NCBI GenBank assembly: GCA_036898135.1
Contig: CM072520.1
Location: forward strand, 62,001-126,000
DNA length: 64,000 nt
Source: Oncomelania hupensis
Lineage: Eukaryota; Mollusca; Gastropoda; Littorinimorpha; Pomatiopsidae
Direction: 5' to 3'
Part shown: piece by piece, positions 45,241 through 57,740 of the stretch
Numbering within the stretch: the stretch's first letter is position 1
Layout of the letters: each line of letters begins with the position of its first letter
Notes under the pieces: generated by a model
What the model saw: only the letters and a program-made list of their open reading frames with translations
What the model was told of the DNA's origin: nothing
Databases searched by the model: none
Made by a program: the position numbers and the translations under genes

Positions 45241-46844
45241 TCACGTGTTCTTGTCGCGTTATATATATTATTTATATTAATATATATTATGATTTTAAAG
45301 GTTGAATGAACAGACTAAAAGAATTTTATATAAATAGGATCAATAATCTCTACTTACTATGTCCAAAATGAGATAACAGACAAGAAAATAATGTTGAGAA
45401 ATAGAAAATAAAGAATAGAAGAAATTAAATGTATTGGCTATTCATTCTTCCTGTTTGTTTTTTTTACAACTAAAAAAGAATACCACTGGTTGATGGTAGA
45501 TGATATTTATTTCATATGGTATGATACGATGAACCCGTGATGACAAGGTTCTTTCAAATAATTAAAATGTTATTGACACTTATCTGGCGAGGAAAGTTCT
45601 GACTTCCTCGGTTATTATTAATCTTGAGATGTTGCTCCTAGAATTCTAATGAGTGCTCCATCTTCACGCATGGCCAGGAGGATATGTCGTCCAGCTGACT
45701 TCACATGGACATCAAAGATATGGCGAACCCTATGCCATTATTACAGTAGGCATAGATGATGGAGGTAGATTAAAATGATCATATGAGGAGTCCAAACAGT
45801 CAGAAATATAAGAAAACAAATCCTTTCCCTGCGCACAGACAAATAACAGGGACAAAGTACACAATCCGCATCCCGTTGAATGACCAGCGAGGAACGCCGT
45901 TGACGTTGTTTGAACAAGAACCCTGCATATTCACGGGTTATTGTATCTTATTCCCAAAACACAATAATGTTCTTTCCTCGCTGTTCATCCACATTGTTCC
46001 AATGATCAAGAATGCTACAGCGTTCTTTATGAACTAAGCCAAACATGTTAAATTAAATATTACCATATAAATTTCACGCACTGAAGAAATTATATGAATT
46101 GAGCACAACATGTTAAATTAACTATTACCATATCAATTGCATACATTGAAGAATTATAAAGAATCACCTTGATGAAGGACGATGAATGATTCGCATGGCG
46201 CAATGGACACAAGCACAAGACTACCCATTTCTCAGCTTCACACATCGAATCTTAACTTACCAGATCAGGATTCGTTTGTTGTGTTTACGACACGTGTTGT
46301 TATGACCTCTATAATACAAAAATAGTGGCCTGGCGTGAACAAACGTTTCTTGCCCTCAAATCTGGTTGCTCGCGCTCGAATGTTTTTCCAACGTATCAAC
46401 TCCACATTAAGCCAATCGAAAGGATGGTATACAAACTGTCTATGGTAACAACTATTTCTAAAAATGAAACACAAAAAAAATGTCGAACACTACGTCATTC
46501 TGAAAACAATAGTCTCGTCACTTTCTAATACCTATTGTCTATGACGCATTTTCTAGACTAAAGGCAGAGTATTGAAGTTGCATGTAGAATAGGCGCTTGT
46601 ATCGCGACAGTCCTTCAGATCCAACTTCAACCCTCCACCCAAGAATTTAGGTGTGCATGTGAATGGTAGTGACATTCCCACACCCCTCATAGATGGCATT
46701 GATGCTGTAATTTCCCCACATTACAGCACCATACCCTCTAGTACCTATACTAGGAGCTTCTGTACTGACTGCTGGGGACATAGTTGACACAGTGGGAATC
46801 ATTACCCTCGTTGTCTCTATCCCCATCCCGCTCCCCAACCTTCA
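45241..46844. other. unassigned sequence in the 5' region of element A
   Basis: Lies between Gag and RTE copy F. ORFs at 45783-46037 (+) and 46647-46838 (-) have no recognisable domain. Two similar ~50-bp blocks with ACATGTTAAATTAA occur at about 46045 and 46109. Confidence 0.4.
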
Positions 46845-47918
46845 TATCCTATCCTATCCTGTCCCGTAACCTGGAGGTCGTAGGGGCACCACAGAATCGT
46901 TTAACCAGCATACTCCATCTTTCTCTGTCCTCAGCAGCCCTGATGGCTTCGCTCAGTGTCAAACCAGTCCATTCTCGAATGTTGTCCTCCCACCTCTTTT
47001 TCGGTCTCAACCTTCTTCTACCTCCTTGCACTGTGCCTTGCAGAATAGTCTTTGCAAGGCCTGATGATCTGGTGACATGGCCATACCATCGGAGTTTCCG
47101 TTTCTTCACCACTGTGAGTAGGTCATCATGTTGTCCAATGGCTTATGTGATGGTCTGTCGGACTTCGTCGTTGGTGATGTGTTGGGTATAGGAAATGCCC
47201 AGAAGTCTTCTGTACCACGTCATCTTCATGCTTTGTTTTCTTCGTTGGAGATCTGCTGTGAGGGTCCATGCTTCGCAAGCATATAGGAAGATGGAGATGA
47301 CAAGGGAGCGCAGCAGTCTTACTTTGGAATGTAGACTGATGGTCCTGTCTTTCCAAATGGGCTTCAACCTTGTCAGGGCAGCAGTTGATCGTGCGATCCT
47401 GGAGAGGACTTCCTGTTGGGACCCATTGTCTGATACAATGGCTCCTAAATATTTGAAGCTATGCACTGTGTTGAGGGATTGGCCTTGGACTTTGATGTCC
47501 GTGTTGATGCAATTGGTGTTGTTGGTCATCATTTTGGTCTTCTCTGCACTTTTTTCCATTCAGTAAGATCTGGAGGTGGTGTCAAGCCTCTGTACCAGCT
47601 GTTCTTGTTCCTCTCCAGCCAATCCATCAATGTCAACAGCAAAACGAAGATTGGAGATTGCTCTACCCCCTATGCTGACTGTGCCTTCATGATCTGCAAG
47701 AGCATCTGACATAATGCGCTCTAAGAAGATGTTAAAGAGTGTTAAAAAGAGTAGGCATCCTTGACGCACACCGATTGTTGTTCTGAACCAGTTCCCGATG
47801 GCGCTGTTGTGGAGGACTGCACTGGTAGCCTTGTCATACAGGCTTTTGATGACTTCAATAATTTTAGGGCTGATGTACACTTTCATTGTTGCCCATAGAG
47901 CTGCATGCCAGACTTGCC
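46845..47918 (-). mobile_element. RTE-like LINE copy F
   Basis: Tail TCCTATCCTATCCTG at 46845. C-terminal ORF2 region (WYGHVTRSSGLAKTIL; FKYLGAIVSDNGSQQ; CEAWTLTADLQRR) and the RT 3' half (VRQGCLLFLTLFNIFLERIM; damaged FADD as FAVD). 5'-truncated at ~47918. Best preserved around 46849-47112 and 47143-47559. Confidence 0.88.
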
Positions 47919-48203
47919 CAACCTTAGGTCATAATTATGGGCCATTTCAACACACTGCATATTTATTGTATGGGTTTAGAAGTCAGCAAGCAGATTTTCA
48001 ACGCTGTAAAAAAACGGGTCACAAAAATAGTCCAGACTGCCAAAACCCGGTACTTTAGCGACAGAATTAGCAGCAGCGAAACTTGCAAACAGTTTCTCAA
48101 CATTTGAAATCAGCTAAGGGGTAAGAGCAATGCAACATCACTCCCATCCACGCATCCACCATGTCAGCTCCCAGATGTATTTTGTAATTATTTCACTCAG
48201 AAA

Positions 48204-49469
48204 GTGGCTGACATAAGGGCCGCTCTTGACAGCCATGAGATTCCACTCATTAACCCACTCTCACCTTCCCTCACTACCGCAAAGATGGAAGTTTTTCAAC
48301 CAATAACAGAGCAAGAAGTCAAGAAAGTCATCTTAAGCTCAAAACCAACATCTTGCTCTCTTGACCCCATTCCTACCCCCATGTTGATAGAGAATCTTGA
48401 CCCTCTACTCCCGACCATTACCCACATTATCAACGAGAGTCTGTCCTCTGGTGTTGTTCCGTCTGTGCTCAAAGCGGCTGTCATCAAACCCCTCCTTAAA
48501 AAGCCAAGTTTAGACAAAAATAATCTAAAGAACTATAGACCTGTTTCAAACCTCTCCTTCCTGTCCAAAGTCATACAAAAAATTGTTCTCAAACAACTGT
48601 TTGCCTACCTATATGATAACGCTTTACTTTGCCCCAACCAGTCTGCCTACCGACCCTTCCACAGCACTGAGACAGCCCTCCTAAAGGTAACCAATGATCT
48701 GTTGCTGGCCTTAGATAATGGTAACGTCTCCGTTCTCACCTTACTAGACCTCTCAGCTGCCTTTGACACAGTCGACCACCACATTCTCTTTAACACTATT
48801 CAACACTACTTTGGAATCTCCGGCTCGGTCCTGGCTTGGTTCCACTCATATCTTCCTGACAGATCACAAGCAGTCACTGTCGATGGCTGTTTCTCCAGCA
48901 CAGCAGAATTGGTGTGCGGCGTGCCTCAGGGTTCCGTTTTAGGGCCGGTGTTGTTCACTCTGTACACCAAGCCACTGCTTCTCCTGCTTAGAAAGCATGC
49001 TGTTGAGAGTCAGTCATTTGCAGACGACACACAACTTTATAAATCCACTGCCCCCTCTCTCATTAATTCCACTGTTCAGACTTTGGAGAACTGCATCACA
49101 GACATTAAGTCATGGATGACACTCAACAAGCTTAAGCTTAATGACGATAAAACCGAAGCCCTCCTCATTCACAAGCACAACACCTCCTCCTCACTCCCGC
49201 CTCTCCCAACATCGCTTACAGTAGGGAGAACAAACATTCAGTTCTCATCATCAGCAAGAAATCTCGGCTACATTCTCTCCGATGACCTGTCCCTCAACAA
49301 CCACATCTCCAACGTCTGTCGCTCTGCATACACGGCCATACGCCAGATCAGCTCCTTTCGCCACTATCTTACACTCACTGCCACCAACACCCTAGTCTGC
49401 GCTCTCGTCCTTTCTCGTCTTGACTATTGCAACTCTCTCCTCGCTGGCTCCCCCAAAACACATCATTGA
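48204..49469 (+). pseudogene. L2-like LINE reverse transcriptase
   Basis: 421 codons: SCSLDPIPTPML, AAVIKPLLKKPSLD, NYRPVSNLSFLSKV, QSAYRPFHSTETALL, LTLLDLSAAFDTVDHHIL (motif A), CGVPQGSVLGPVLF and QSFADDTQLYKS (catalytic FADD). Then the thumb region LNDDKTEALLIH and RLDYCNSLL. One frameshift near 49455 moves the end into the next frame. The endonuclease is absent. An SAAFDTVDHHIL-type motif A is common in L2/CR1-group LINEs (from memory). Confidence 0.88.
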
Positions 49470-49875
49470 CAAGCTACAAAAGGTTCAGAACTCAGCAGCT
49501 AGACTAGTATTCCGAGCTAAGAAACGCGATCACATCACACCTCTACTACATTCCCTTCACTGGCTTCCTGTGCAAGCACGCATAGAGTACAAACTCTCTG
49601 TTCTCTGTCACAACTTCTTCACTGATTCTTGTCCCTCCTACCTTGCTGACCTGCTGTCTGTCTACTCCCCTTCACGCACTTTAAGATCTTCTGCTGAAAC
49701 TTGCACACTCAAGGTTCCCGTCACCCGCACTAAGACATACGGCCAACGTGCATTCGCCTACTCCGCACCTAAGCAGTGGAATTCCCTTCCCTCCCATATC
49801 CGCAACATACAATCAACACAAGCATTCAAAAAGGCCCTCAAAACCCACCTCTTCAAACTGCATTATTCAGACTGA
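49460..49875 (+). pseudogene. L2-like LINE ORF2 C terminus
   Basis: Continues the RT protein after a frameshift: LQKVQNSAARLVFRAKKRD, LHWLPVQARIEYKL, TYGQRAFAYSAPKQWNSLP, ending HLFKLHYSD and a stop. Removing a single-base shift near 49455 would give one open frame. Confidence 0.88.
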
Positions 49876-50582
49876 TTTATATCCCGCTGCCATTCTCTCC
49901 TCTTTTGTCTCTGTCTGATCCGTAAGTGTATACACGGCTGTACATATTTATACTGTTTTTCCTCCTGGGCCTAACCGGGCATATAAATAGCTGTGAATAG
50001 TTTTTTTGCTATTCTATTTCTGTCTTTTCTGTCATTTGTGTACATAGTTGTAAATAGTCTATTGCTGTCTTTTTTTGCAATTTGTGTACATAGTTGTAAA
50101 TAGTTTGTACCCTTACTGTTCTGTCTTTTGGTGTATTGTAGCAAAAGCAATGTTTTATGGAGTGCATGTATTTATATGTAATGATTATGTAAAGCGTGAT
50201 GAGTCTGGTCATAGGCTGGAGTACCCGCTATATAAAAATTCGTTTTTATTATTATTATTATCCTTTGACCTTGAAACACGTTCCGAAGCTGCCGGTGTAT
50301 TATGCCTACCCACCTATCCCCTAGTGCGGACTGAAACGAAACGCGCTATCAGTACTAATGTCCGACCAATAAACCAACGTTTTACCACTGTACTCTGCCT
50401 CTCAACGATTCTAACCACTGAGAAATGTTAAAAGGTGATAACACTATCCGTACAATCAACACTATAATTATACAGTAGACGCCCTATCACAACACTATAA
50501 CAACAGATAAAATATGGGTAAATCAAAAATAATAATATTCTACCTCCATTCCAGCCCTGATTCAGCACAACACGTGTCGATA

Positions 50583-50598
50583 CCCCGCAGATGCACCA
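50583..50598 (-). other. primer binding site candidate of element A
   Basis: On the minus strand, five bases past the 5' LTR, TGGTGCATCTGCGGGG followed by TATCGA. It has the form of a sequence complementary to a tRNA 3' end and T arm; the tRNA identity is not clear. Confidence 0.55.
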
Positions 50599-50603
50599 CA
50601 AAG

Positions 50604-52213
50604 TGTCACGATACCTTGGTGACGCTGGGTATTTTGTGTGTGAATGCAGCGTGTATGTGACTTGCTCATCAAAACGGCCTGCTGTTACGTGTGTGTGAAT
50701 CAAACACCCCTCTTTCTATTTAGTCTAATGCTAACGCAAATTTAATAAAATTTAACTAAAACGTTTAATTCAAAATCAAACACACAAACTTAAGCAACAT
50801 AATAATTGAAACGTGAATTTCCATAAACAATGGTGGAAAAACAATAATTAAGTCCACCCTTACCATTTCTCTACAATCCCACACAATACCACAAAATCCA
50901 ACACAGCCATAAAATAAAATAAAATGTTGTCTGTATGCACTTCCAAATTGGTGCTTCCAATACACCACAACAAAATATGTATACACTAGCGATTGTTCCA
51001 AAACGCTGAATCCCAACTGTTCTCCACTTTTTGAAAAGACGCAGTCAACAAATATATGTATATAAAAGTAGTTCACTCAAATGGTTTTTGTCACTTCATA
51101 TTAATTAACTACGAAAAACGAAGAACGCAGCTGGTGCTCAGCATTCCGGATTAAACTGATTAATAAATAGTCCAAACTGACGCCCTTCACAAAATCGAGG
51201 ACACTATATATATAAGAACGATGAGCCGAGAATGGTCGAACAGTCCTCACTGAAAATCAGCAGACGTATATATCACCCTTTTGGAATAAAAAAGCTCCAC
51301 GTAAAATAACGTAGATTATGAAGTAGATACTGAAGTAAATAATGATGAAGCCCATCCTGTCACAAAACAAAAAAGAATCTAAGCATTGTGTTATCTAACA
51401 ACAATAAATCTTCAAATCACTAAATATCATCACACTATTTACATTTCGTTTACCGTTCCACACCAAACACTATACACTGCAAAATGTTTCACCCATACAA
51501 TCATTCATTTATTACCGTATTACCTCAAAAAAATTCTAAATATCCAACACAACAAAACTCCAAACACGATTTTCCAACAATATGAACCATCTTTCTGTAT
51601 GAACCATCAATAATAAAATAGTGTTTTTACTTTAAAAAAATTAGACATACTTCACGCTACAATCTTTTCATTCAATTTAAGCACATTTCTCACTAAAAAT
51701 GAACATAGACATTTTCTCTTTGTATTGCTGGCAGACAGAGTATAAAATAGAAAAAAACACATAGCCCTGCTTACGGGCCTGTGAATCTTCTTTTTACACG
51801 CGAGTTTTTTCACACCTGGCGTGCCAAATTATCCAACGATAATCGCACTACAATTGGAGCTCCAACTTGCTACCAAATTTGTGGAGTACCCTGTGATTGT
51901 CCCATCTTGACAATACACAGTTCTGACTCCCGATTGCCTCAAAAAAATCGCCCCATCTGTCATGAGGGTACGTGGATTTATACGTAATATTACATATCCT
52001 GTTCATAGCTAATCCCTCTACATATATACCGTGACCAACAGGGATGTCCACGCTATGAAGAGCGGAAGTTTTAGAAATAACAAATCACTTCACATGCCAC
52101 TCTCCGCGCTCCCTGGTCCCCATCAAATGTTTTGACCTGAGCCGATCCAAACACGTCAATCATTTAGCCAGTGCGGCCGACGTATCAAAGCCAGAATTTT
52201 GAGTCATATGACA
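50604..52213 (-). repeat. 5' LTR of element A
   Basis: 1610 bp, plus-strand reading TGTCACGATACC...CATATGACA, followed by TSD TGGAG and the rest of the RTE-like LINE. First ~790 bp match 34257-35174. Confidence 0.85.
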
Positions 52214-52229
52214 TGGAGACCAAGCGTGT
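52214..52229 (-). mobile_element. 5' remnant of RTE copy D
   Basis: TGGAGACCAAGCGTGT, identical to the matching place in RTE copy B (13097-13112) and continuing from 34256. Homology stops here, so this is the original 5' truncation point of copy D. Confidence 0.75.
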
Positions 52230-53486
52230 ATGCTTCAAGGGAGATTAATACACAGTATTGTATATAGGGAAAAGGGTGGTGCTTGTGAGAATAGAAGTTG
52301 AAAAGTTCACAATCACTCAGGGAAGGTTCTTGCTCATCAGGAAGCAAAGTCAGAATGTTTACAGTGACTATGTACATTTTACTTTGGTGTCATCACCATC
52401 ATTTTCATCATCATCTTCATCAACAATTTCTTCAATGGGCTTGAGTCTATTTATAGTTCTTAGAAATTGAGCCCTGTACAGAAACAAAAAGAACTAATAA
52501 ACTCCTAGAATGGTAAGATAATAAAACTATTGTGAAATAAAGTATTCCAAAAAACTTTGAGACAATGGAAATTAATCACAATCCAAAGACAATACAAAAG
52601 TACAAAACGGAAGTGAAACATTGATCAAACTTAGTCAAATATAAATGATAAAGATCGGTTTAAAACGTTCACAAAATCAAGATACTATTTTGCATCAAAA
52701 GATAATGAAATCTTTTGCAAATCTGTTAATATAATTAGTAATTTCTCAAAACCGAATGAACTATGGACGATGATTTATTTACAAGTGAATTACGAAATTC
52801 CAACTTAAGTGTACACGCAAGAGATTTGGACCGAGTATGAACTTCAAGGTTATACTTTCAAAACGTTCTCAAAATGTTTCTCAATCAGTTTATAAAATTG
52901 GATAAAAATAATAATAATAGCGCATCAAAAAGAACAATATGTGTTCACAAAAGAACCTGTTTATCCTAATTAATCGTTTTTAACACTCTATGAATCAGTA
53001 ATTCAAATTGGTGTCTTTATGCTCTTGTCGATGAGAAAAATATCAAACTACCATCACAATAATACATTATATTGAAAATATAAAAATCAAGAAAATCATA
53101 ATGAAAATCATAAATCGAATTGAAAAATAAGCGAATCGCAAATCGTTGTTTTCTTAATATTAAACAATGCATAAAATACAAAATAGACCAACATAATATG
53201 TATATACCCGTCAGTGTGAGTTGAGCCAGAAAAAAATTACAAACAACTCTACTGTGCCAACCTGGCTGCCTATCTATAATGGCTCTTTACATTTACACTC
53301 CAACAGGGATAAACTGTAGGCTGTGCTAAATTGCTGCTACTGCTTCAACTGTCAGGGCACTCACAAAATAGCGGGTGCTGCATTATTTATATACTTTGAT
53401 AAACAATTTACTAATAATTCCTTTATGCGCAAATGGACCATTGTGCAAATACTGGTAAATTCTCATTACCACTTGAATTCAAAATA
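52230..53486. other. AT-rich intron sequence
   Basis: No repeat, domain or splice-supported exon recognised. Includes a short CATCATCTTCATCATCA-type run near 52400. Confidence 0.5.
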
Positions 53487-53719
53487 CAAGGTGGCCCAAA
53501 AGTAGGTTTACAGTTATTAAACTTCCTTTTATATGGTTGAAATTACTTGCTTAGTAATACATATATAAAACATTCCTCAGTATAAATCTAGCTTACATAA
53601 ACAGCTTTTTCCTTGCTGATTGTAATTTATTTCATTAAGTAAAGCTAACTTTTTACTTGATGATATTTTCAAACAAATAGTCCACTTGATAACCGTAAAC
53701 CTACTTTTCGGCCACCCTG
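53487..53719. mobile_element. mariner-type MITE
   Basis: 233 bp with ~31-bp inverted ends: left CAAGGTGGCCCAAAAGTAGG, right end the reverse complement of CAGGGTGGCCGAAAAGTAGG. TA duplicated on both sides (53485-53486, 53720-53721). No transposase. End sequence and TA target are typical of Tc1/mariner. Confidence 0.9.
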
Positions 53720-53723
53720 TATA

Positions 53724-53899
53724 TGCAGGGACACAATCAAAGCTGTTTAGTTTTAGGCTATCTACAAATGGCTTCGCCGATGCTACCTTTCCTTTCCTTT
53801 CACTGGAAGGGAGTGTGGAGGCAAGCTATAAATAGCCTGCAGCAAGCAAAAAGAGTAGGCACTAAACAGTGCTGCTCACGTAGGCATTGAGCTGGTGTG
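53724..53899 (+). mobile_element. CACACC-MITE, copy 4
   Basis: Right end ATTGAGCTGGTGTG intact. Left end diverged (GGGACACAATCAAAGC) where it abuts the mariner MITE, and no TSD is readable. The second GCTATAAATAGC box is intact; the first is mutated. Confidence 0.8.
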
Positions 53900-54107
53900 C
53901 TTACTAGGAAATAACCAAATCAGCCAGATCATAGAAAATAACGACTAACGACTTTATAATTATATGCTTGGTGTACTTTGTTTTGCAACTTGTGAGGTGC
54001 AGTTCAAAATCTAAATATAAGTTGTTGTGCTTGATTATCAAAATACACTTAGACTAACATAACGGGAATCAACGATTTATATAAACCATGACTAAATGAA
54101 ATAGGTT

Positions 54108-54786
54108 GATAAAAACTACAAACCGACAATTCTCTCTCTACTACAAACAACCCTCCTCGCTGAATGTTGTCCTAAACATTGGAAGTAGAAGCATTCAACA
54201 AGTCAATTTCATTTAAATTTATGAAAGCAAATGATTCAACAAGTCAAACTCTCAATCAAATACCAGAATGTAAATGTTATGGTTTCTTTAAATTTAAGGT
54301 ACAGTTACATTTTTTCAAGAATGTTTATCAAAGTTCAGCGAGGAATGACAGAATCAATGGGCTTGGCAAGTAAACTATCAGGGTTTACTGTTACAGTTCC
54401 ACTCTTAATAAGCTAGGTCAGAATGTCAAGTTTCTGTTCAATATCTGTCTCTATATTGGGTCTTGACCGGCAACGCTGGCTCGTCATCGCAAACTGGTGT
54501 ATCGCCAGCCTCTCGGGATGACGTCTTTCTCTTGCTGATCATCTCGGCTCAGGGGGCTCTTCAAGAAGTTCTTCCTGTACAGCTTCCTGGTCAGCGTCAG
54601 ACTCTTCGTGTTAACATTCAGTTTCGTGGTCCCCAACCGCATCTGCCTCTGCGGGCTGGTCGTCACCAGCAGAACCACATCGCTCCCCACTGCAGATACC
54701 TCTGGATCGTATTTATATAAAACATGATAAATGAAGTATCTTCGGATTTAGCAGAGAGAGAATTGTCAGTATATAGTTTTTATCGA
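54108..54786. mobile_element. possible ~680-bp inverted-repeat element containing a coding-like block
   Basis: Left 54110-54147 (GATAAAAACTACAAACCGAC then AATTCTCTCTCT) is the approximate reverse complement of 54748-54785 (AGAGAGAGAATTGTCAG ... AGTTTTTATC). In addition ~35 bp just outside the left arm (54074, TTTATATAAACCATG) recurs in direct orientation inside the right side (54709). No clear TSD. The interior has a GC-richer, codon-like block (54468-54717). Confidence 0.5.
54484..54717 (-). other. coding-like block of unknown origin
   Basis: Minus strand reads DPEVSAVGSDVVLLV then SLTLTRKLYRKNFLKSPLSR up to a TGA at 54484-54486. GC content and codon choice differ sharply from the AT-rich flanks. 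No family recognised. It may be an exon fragment captured by the inverted-repeat element, or a decayed transposon ORF. Confidence 0.35.
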
Positions 54787-54824
54787 AGCTACGCATGATA
54801 AATATATTATGCGTAGCTTCGATA
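54781..54824. repeat. perfect 16-bp inverted repeat (hairpin)
   Basis: TATCGAAGCTACGCAT at 54781-54796, exact reverse complement at 54809-54824, 12-nt AT-rich loop. Overlaps the right edge of the inverted-repeat element and lies ~170 bp upstream of the lectin exon acceptor. Confidence 0.9.
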
Positions 54825-54992
54825 TTTGAGACATATTATCATCTCCGATGTGACAAATATTCATAATACACTTCCGAGATGTGGATGACTTGTATTATTG
54901 TTACTTTTGTTAAAACCTAAAACGTGTTGCCCTCAAAGCAATAACCAGCTTGGTGTAATTTATATCTTTACACTTTCTATTTCAATCCAAAG

Positions 54993-55216
54993 GACAAGTG
55001 CTTTTCCTACCACGTCTTTGAAGAAGGACGGAAGTACATGACGTGGCGAGGAGCCAGGCTGGAATGTCAACGATTGAGTGGAGACCTGGCCATGCTCAAA
55101 ACACCTGATGAGTTAGATGTGATTTACGACATGATGAACATTGGTGTCAAAGGTCGTTGTGCTTACGTTGGTCTACAGACAGTTCCTGTGTCAGTTGAAA
55201 CTTCAAATATGTACAG
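54993..55216 (+). CDS. host receptor-like gene, C-type lectin domain exon (first half)
   Basis: 224-nt exon with acceptor ATCCAAAG|GAC and donor ACAG|GTAACC. Starts in phase 0 and ends after two bases of a codon. Encodes DKCFSYHVFEEGRKYMTW, RLECQRLSGDLAMLKTPDEL and GRCAYVGLQ, i.e. the second and third conserved Cys, the two alpha helices and the (W/Y)VGL strand of a C-type lectin domain. It joins in phase to the exon ending at 5073 (opening Cys) and to the exon at 62926 (rest of the fold). The ORF continuing past the donor is intron read-through. Confidence 0.88.
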
Positions 55217-55986
55217 GTAACCTTGGTCTACAGACAATGTCTGCTTCACTTGCAACTTCAGATATGTACACTATTGGCAATAAAAACTTACAACTACTAG
55301 CCGAACTAGGTGTTTTTAGAAGGTCGAAATTTTGATGAATTTAAAAGATGCTCAGAACACACAAATAAACTTGAGAAAACAGAATTCAAATCCTAATAGA
55401 AAAATGTCCCTCTAGGGCGCCAGTGTAACAATTGTCAGGTAAATGTTTTTTTTTAAATACCGAGGACGGTTTCTTTAAGGCAGGGCGCAGACTCTTTTGC
55501 TTACAACTCATTTGGTCCGGAGAAACGCTTTTTGTACCGATCTGAAAAGTCAAAATGCTTTAATGCATGCTAATGTGGGTTTAATTTGTTGCCCAGACAT
55601 GTAATATTATGACAGATTTTATATGCGATCATGGACGAGAACCACCTATTTCTGAACCTATTCACAGACTTAAGAAATGCACATAACAAAACTAATGTTG
55701 CTGATAAATTAGGACACAACACTACCTCCATTAAAACAACCAATATTATCAGATTACTATGCACCTAGCATTAAGCCCACAATGACAGAGACTGGAGAAC
55801 TAGTCTTGTATTTGAGATAGTAGTAGTTTATTACCTGGTTAAAGAAATCTATGAATTAAAAATAATGTCTGCTTTGCATTCGTCTAAAGTATATTATTTT
55901 GATTCAGAAAGTAAAAAAAAAGCAGCCATCAATAAACTAACAGAAAAGACTCACTGCCAGAAAATACTGCTAAACAATGGTTAGCT

Positions 55987-56560
55987 AAACAAGCTGTATG
56001 GCAAATATACCTTCCTGCCCCACAGAGAATAATTAGACCACAATTTGAAAATGGCAAGCCTGACAACATTCATGCAATAGACTTGCTATGTCTTCTTCAT
56101 GACACAATAAGAAGAAAGAAAGTCAAGTATGCTCTAACTGTTATTGATCTTGCTTTCAGGTATAAAGATGCCGAACCTATAACAACCAAAAGTGCATTAG
56201 GGGTTTCTCTTGCATTAAATGCAATTTATTCTAGAGGCCCTCTTAGATTTCCCAGACTAATACAATGCGACAATTGATGCAGTGAATCAAATGTTATGAA
56301 AACACAATGTTACAACACAAATAGGAATTATTGGGTTTCATAGATCTCAAGGTCTCACAGAAAACTTCAATCGTCAAATAGCAGAGAGACTGTTTACTTA
56401 TCAATATTCTAAGGAGTTGTTGACTGATACCACTAATACAGAATGGGTGACTAGACTACCTCGCATTTTGAGAGAAAAGAATTCTGACACTCAAACAGCA
56501 GAGCTGAAACGGATTGAAGATATTAAACTTAGATCAATACTCCTAAGCTAGGTGAAGGTT
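55987..56560 (+). pseudogene. Polinton/Maverick-type integrase fragment
   Basis: Retroviral-like integrase core remnant: QIYLPAPQRIIRPQFE, then IHAIDLLCLLHDT (Asp region), KYALTVIDLAFRYKDAEPIT and PRLIQCD (second Asp), after which stops and frameshifts set in. KYALTV(I/V)D..(S/F)RYK(D/E)AEP is the pattern I associate with Polinton/adintovirus integrases. Virus-like DNA fossil, non-functional. Confidence 0.75.
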
Positions 56561-57094
56561 GCCATGATTTAAGTTTGCTAAATGCAAAAGTTACGTAAAA
56601 AAAGAGCTTATATACATATTGTTTTATATATTAGGCAAGTCAATATAATAAACCCTGATGAAGACAAACACACTGTTTGTGATTATGAAAATGAATGCGA
56701 ATGTGATAATGACTGTGAGTTTCATTGTATCTGTATATGCAATTGTGATGTTTATAAAATTTAGAGTTTGGAATAGTTCTTTTTATTCTTTTACATCCTA
56801 TTTAGGATTTTGGAATAAATTAAAAATGATGGACACAAAATGTCCTACACTTATGTTTGATGATGATTTCAAGACATTAACATTTACCATTTTTAAAAGT
56901 CAAAATGTTCCTAAATATCTTAAGGATAACTACACATTTCTCTTAAACCACCACTAATAATCCACAAACGATCTCAAATGACTTTTGTTAAACCAGAAAA
57001 CTCAGACAAATTTTTGATTGTATGGGTTTGATCTCCTCAAATTCAAATGCTAAAAATGGCTGATTTAAACAATTCTTAAAATGTTATTTTAATT

Positions 57095-57740
57095 CAGAAG
57101 CTTCAAGACAGTGTAGACCAAACTCAGCTCAAAGGTTCTGGATGGACAGAAGGAACTTTAGAATCACTAGAACTACATCTTACAAGAAACAAACTGATTC
57201 AAGGAAAGTCTTATAGCCCACTATCTAAAGAAATTTAAGACAAGAAGGCTGTATTAAATATTAAAAACACAGACATGTGTTTTATGTGATAGATATTTGG
57301 CGAAATTATTTCTTATAACTTCTAAGGCACATCCAGATAGAGTGATGCAGTATAAGGAACACAGAATTTACATTTTAAGGATATCAACTTACCGGTTACC
57401 TTGGGAACCATTGATAAATTTGAATTACAAAACTCCCCTATATTAATATTTATATTATTGAGACCCTGAATCAAAACGTGTACCTTTACGAATCTCATCT
57501 AATGCCCCATCGTTTTACGATTTAAAACATCAAGTAGATCTGTTACTAATCAAAGACCCTTAAGATCATAGCACTCAACACTACACTTTAATTCAAAAAA
57601 AAATTCTAGAGTACTAGGGCATACTACAAAACATGATGACCAAAAGCATATGTGCTGACATTGTTTAACCAGAGTAACTAGTCTCGAAGTGGCTGAGAAG
57701 CACAGTAAGATATGTAAATCTGTGACCGACATTCAAACCG
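57095..57740 (+). pseudogene. Polinton/Maverick-type DNA polymerase B, N-terminal remnant
   Basis: Broken frames: KGSGWTEGTLESLELHL, KSYSPLSKEI, KKAVLNIKN, then HPDRVMQYKEHRIYILRIS and, later, TSLEVAEKHSKICKS (cf. a C2H2-like finger end). This succession matches, from memory, the N-terminal part of Polinton protein-primed polymerase B proteins. Numerous stops. Same strand as, and ~0.5 kb after, the integrase fragment, so probably one element. Confidence 0.65.

Larger units (their letters stand above)
47990..50264 (+). mobile_element. L2-like LINE, 5'-truncated
   Basis: RT-bearing ORF2 (48204-49875 in two frames) with upstream degraded coding from ~47990 (TRYFSDRISSSETC) and a 3' UTR ending in an (ATT)n run at 50239-50264. 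The 5' boundary is approximate because it abuts RTE copy F. Confidence 0.82.

Noticed and set aside
56582..56957. ORFs between the integrase and polymerase remnants
   Set aside because: Low-complexity C/D/N/V-rich or hydrophobic frames without recognisable Polinton proteins; could be decayed genes but not supportable.
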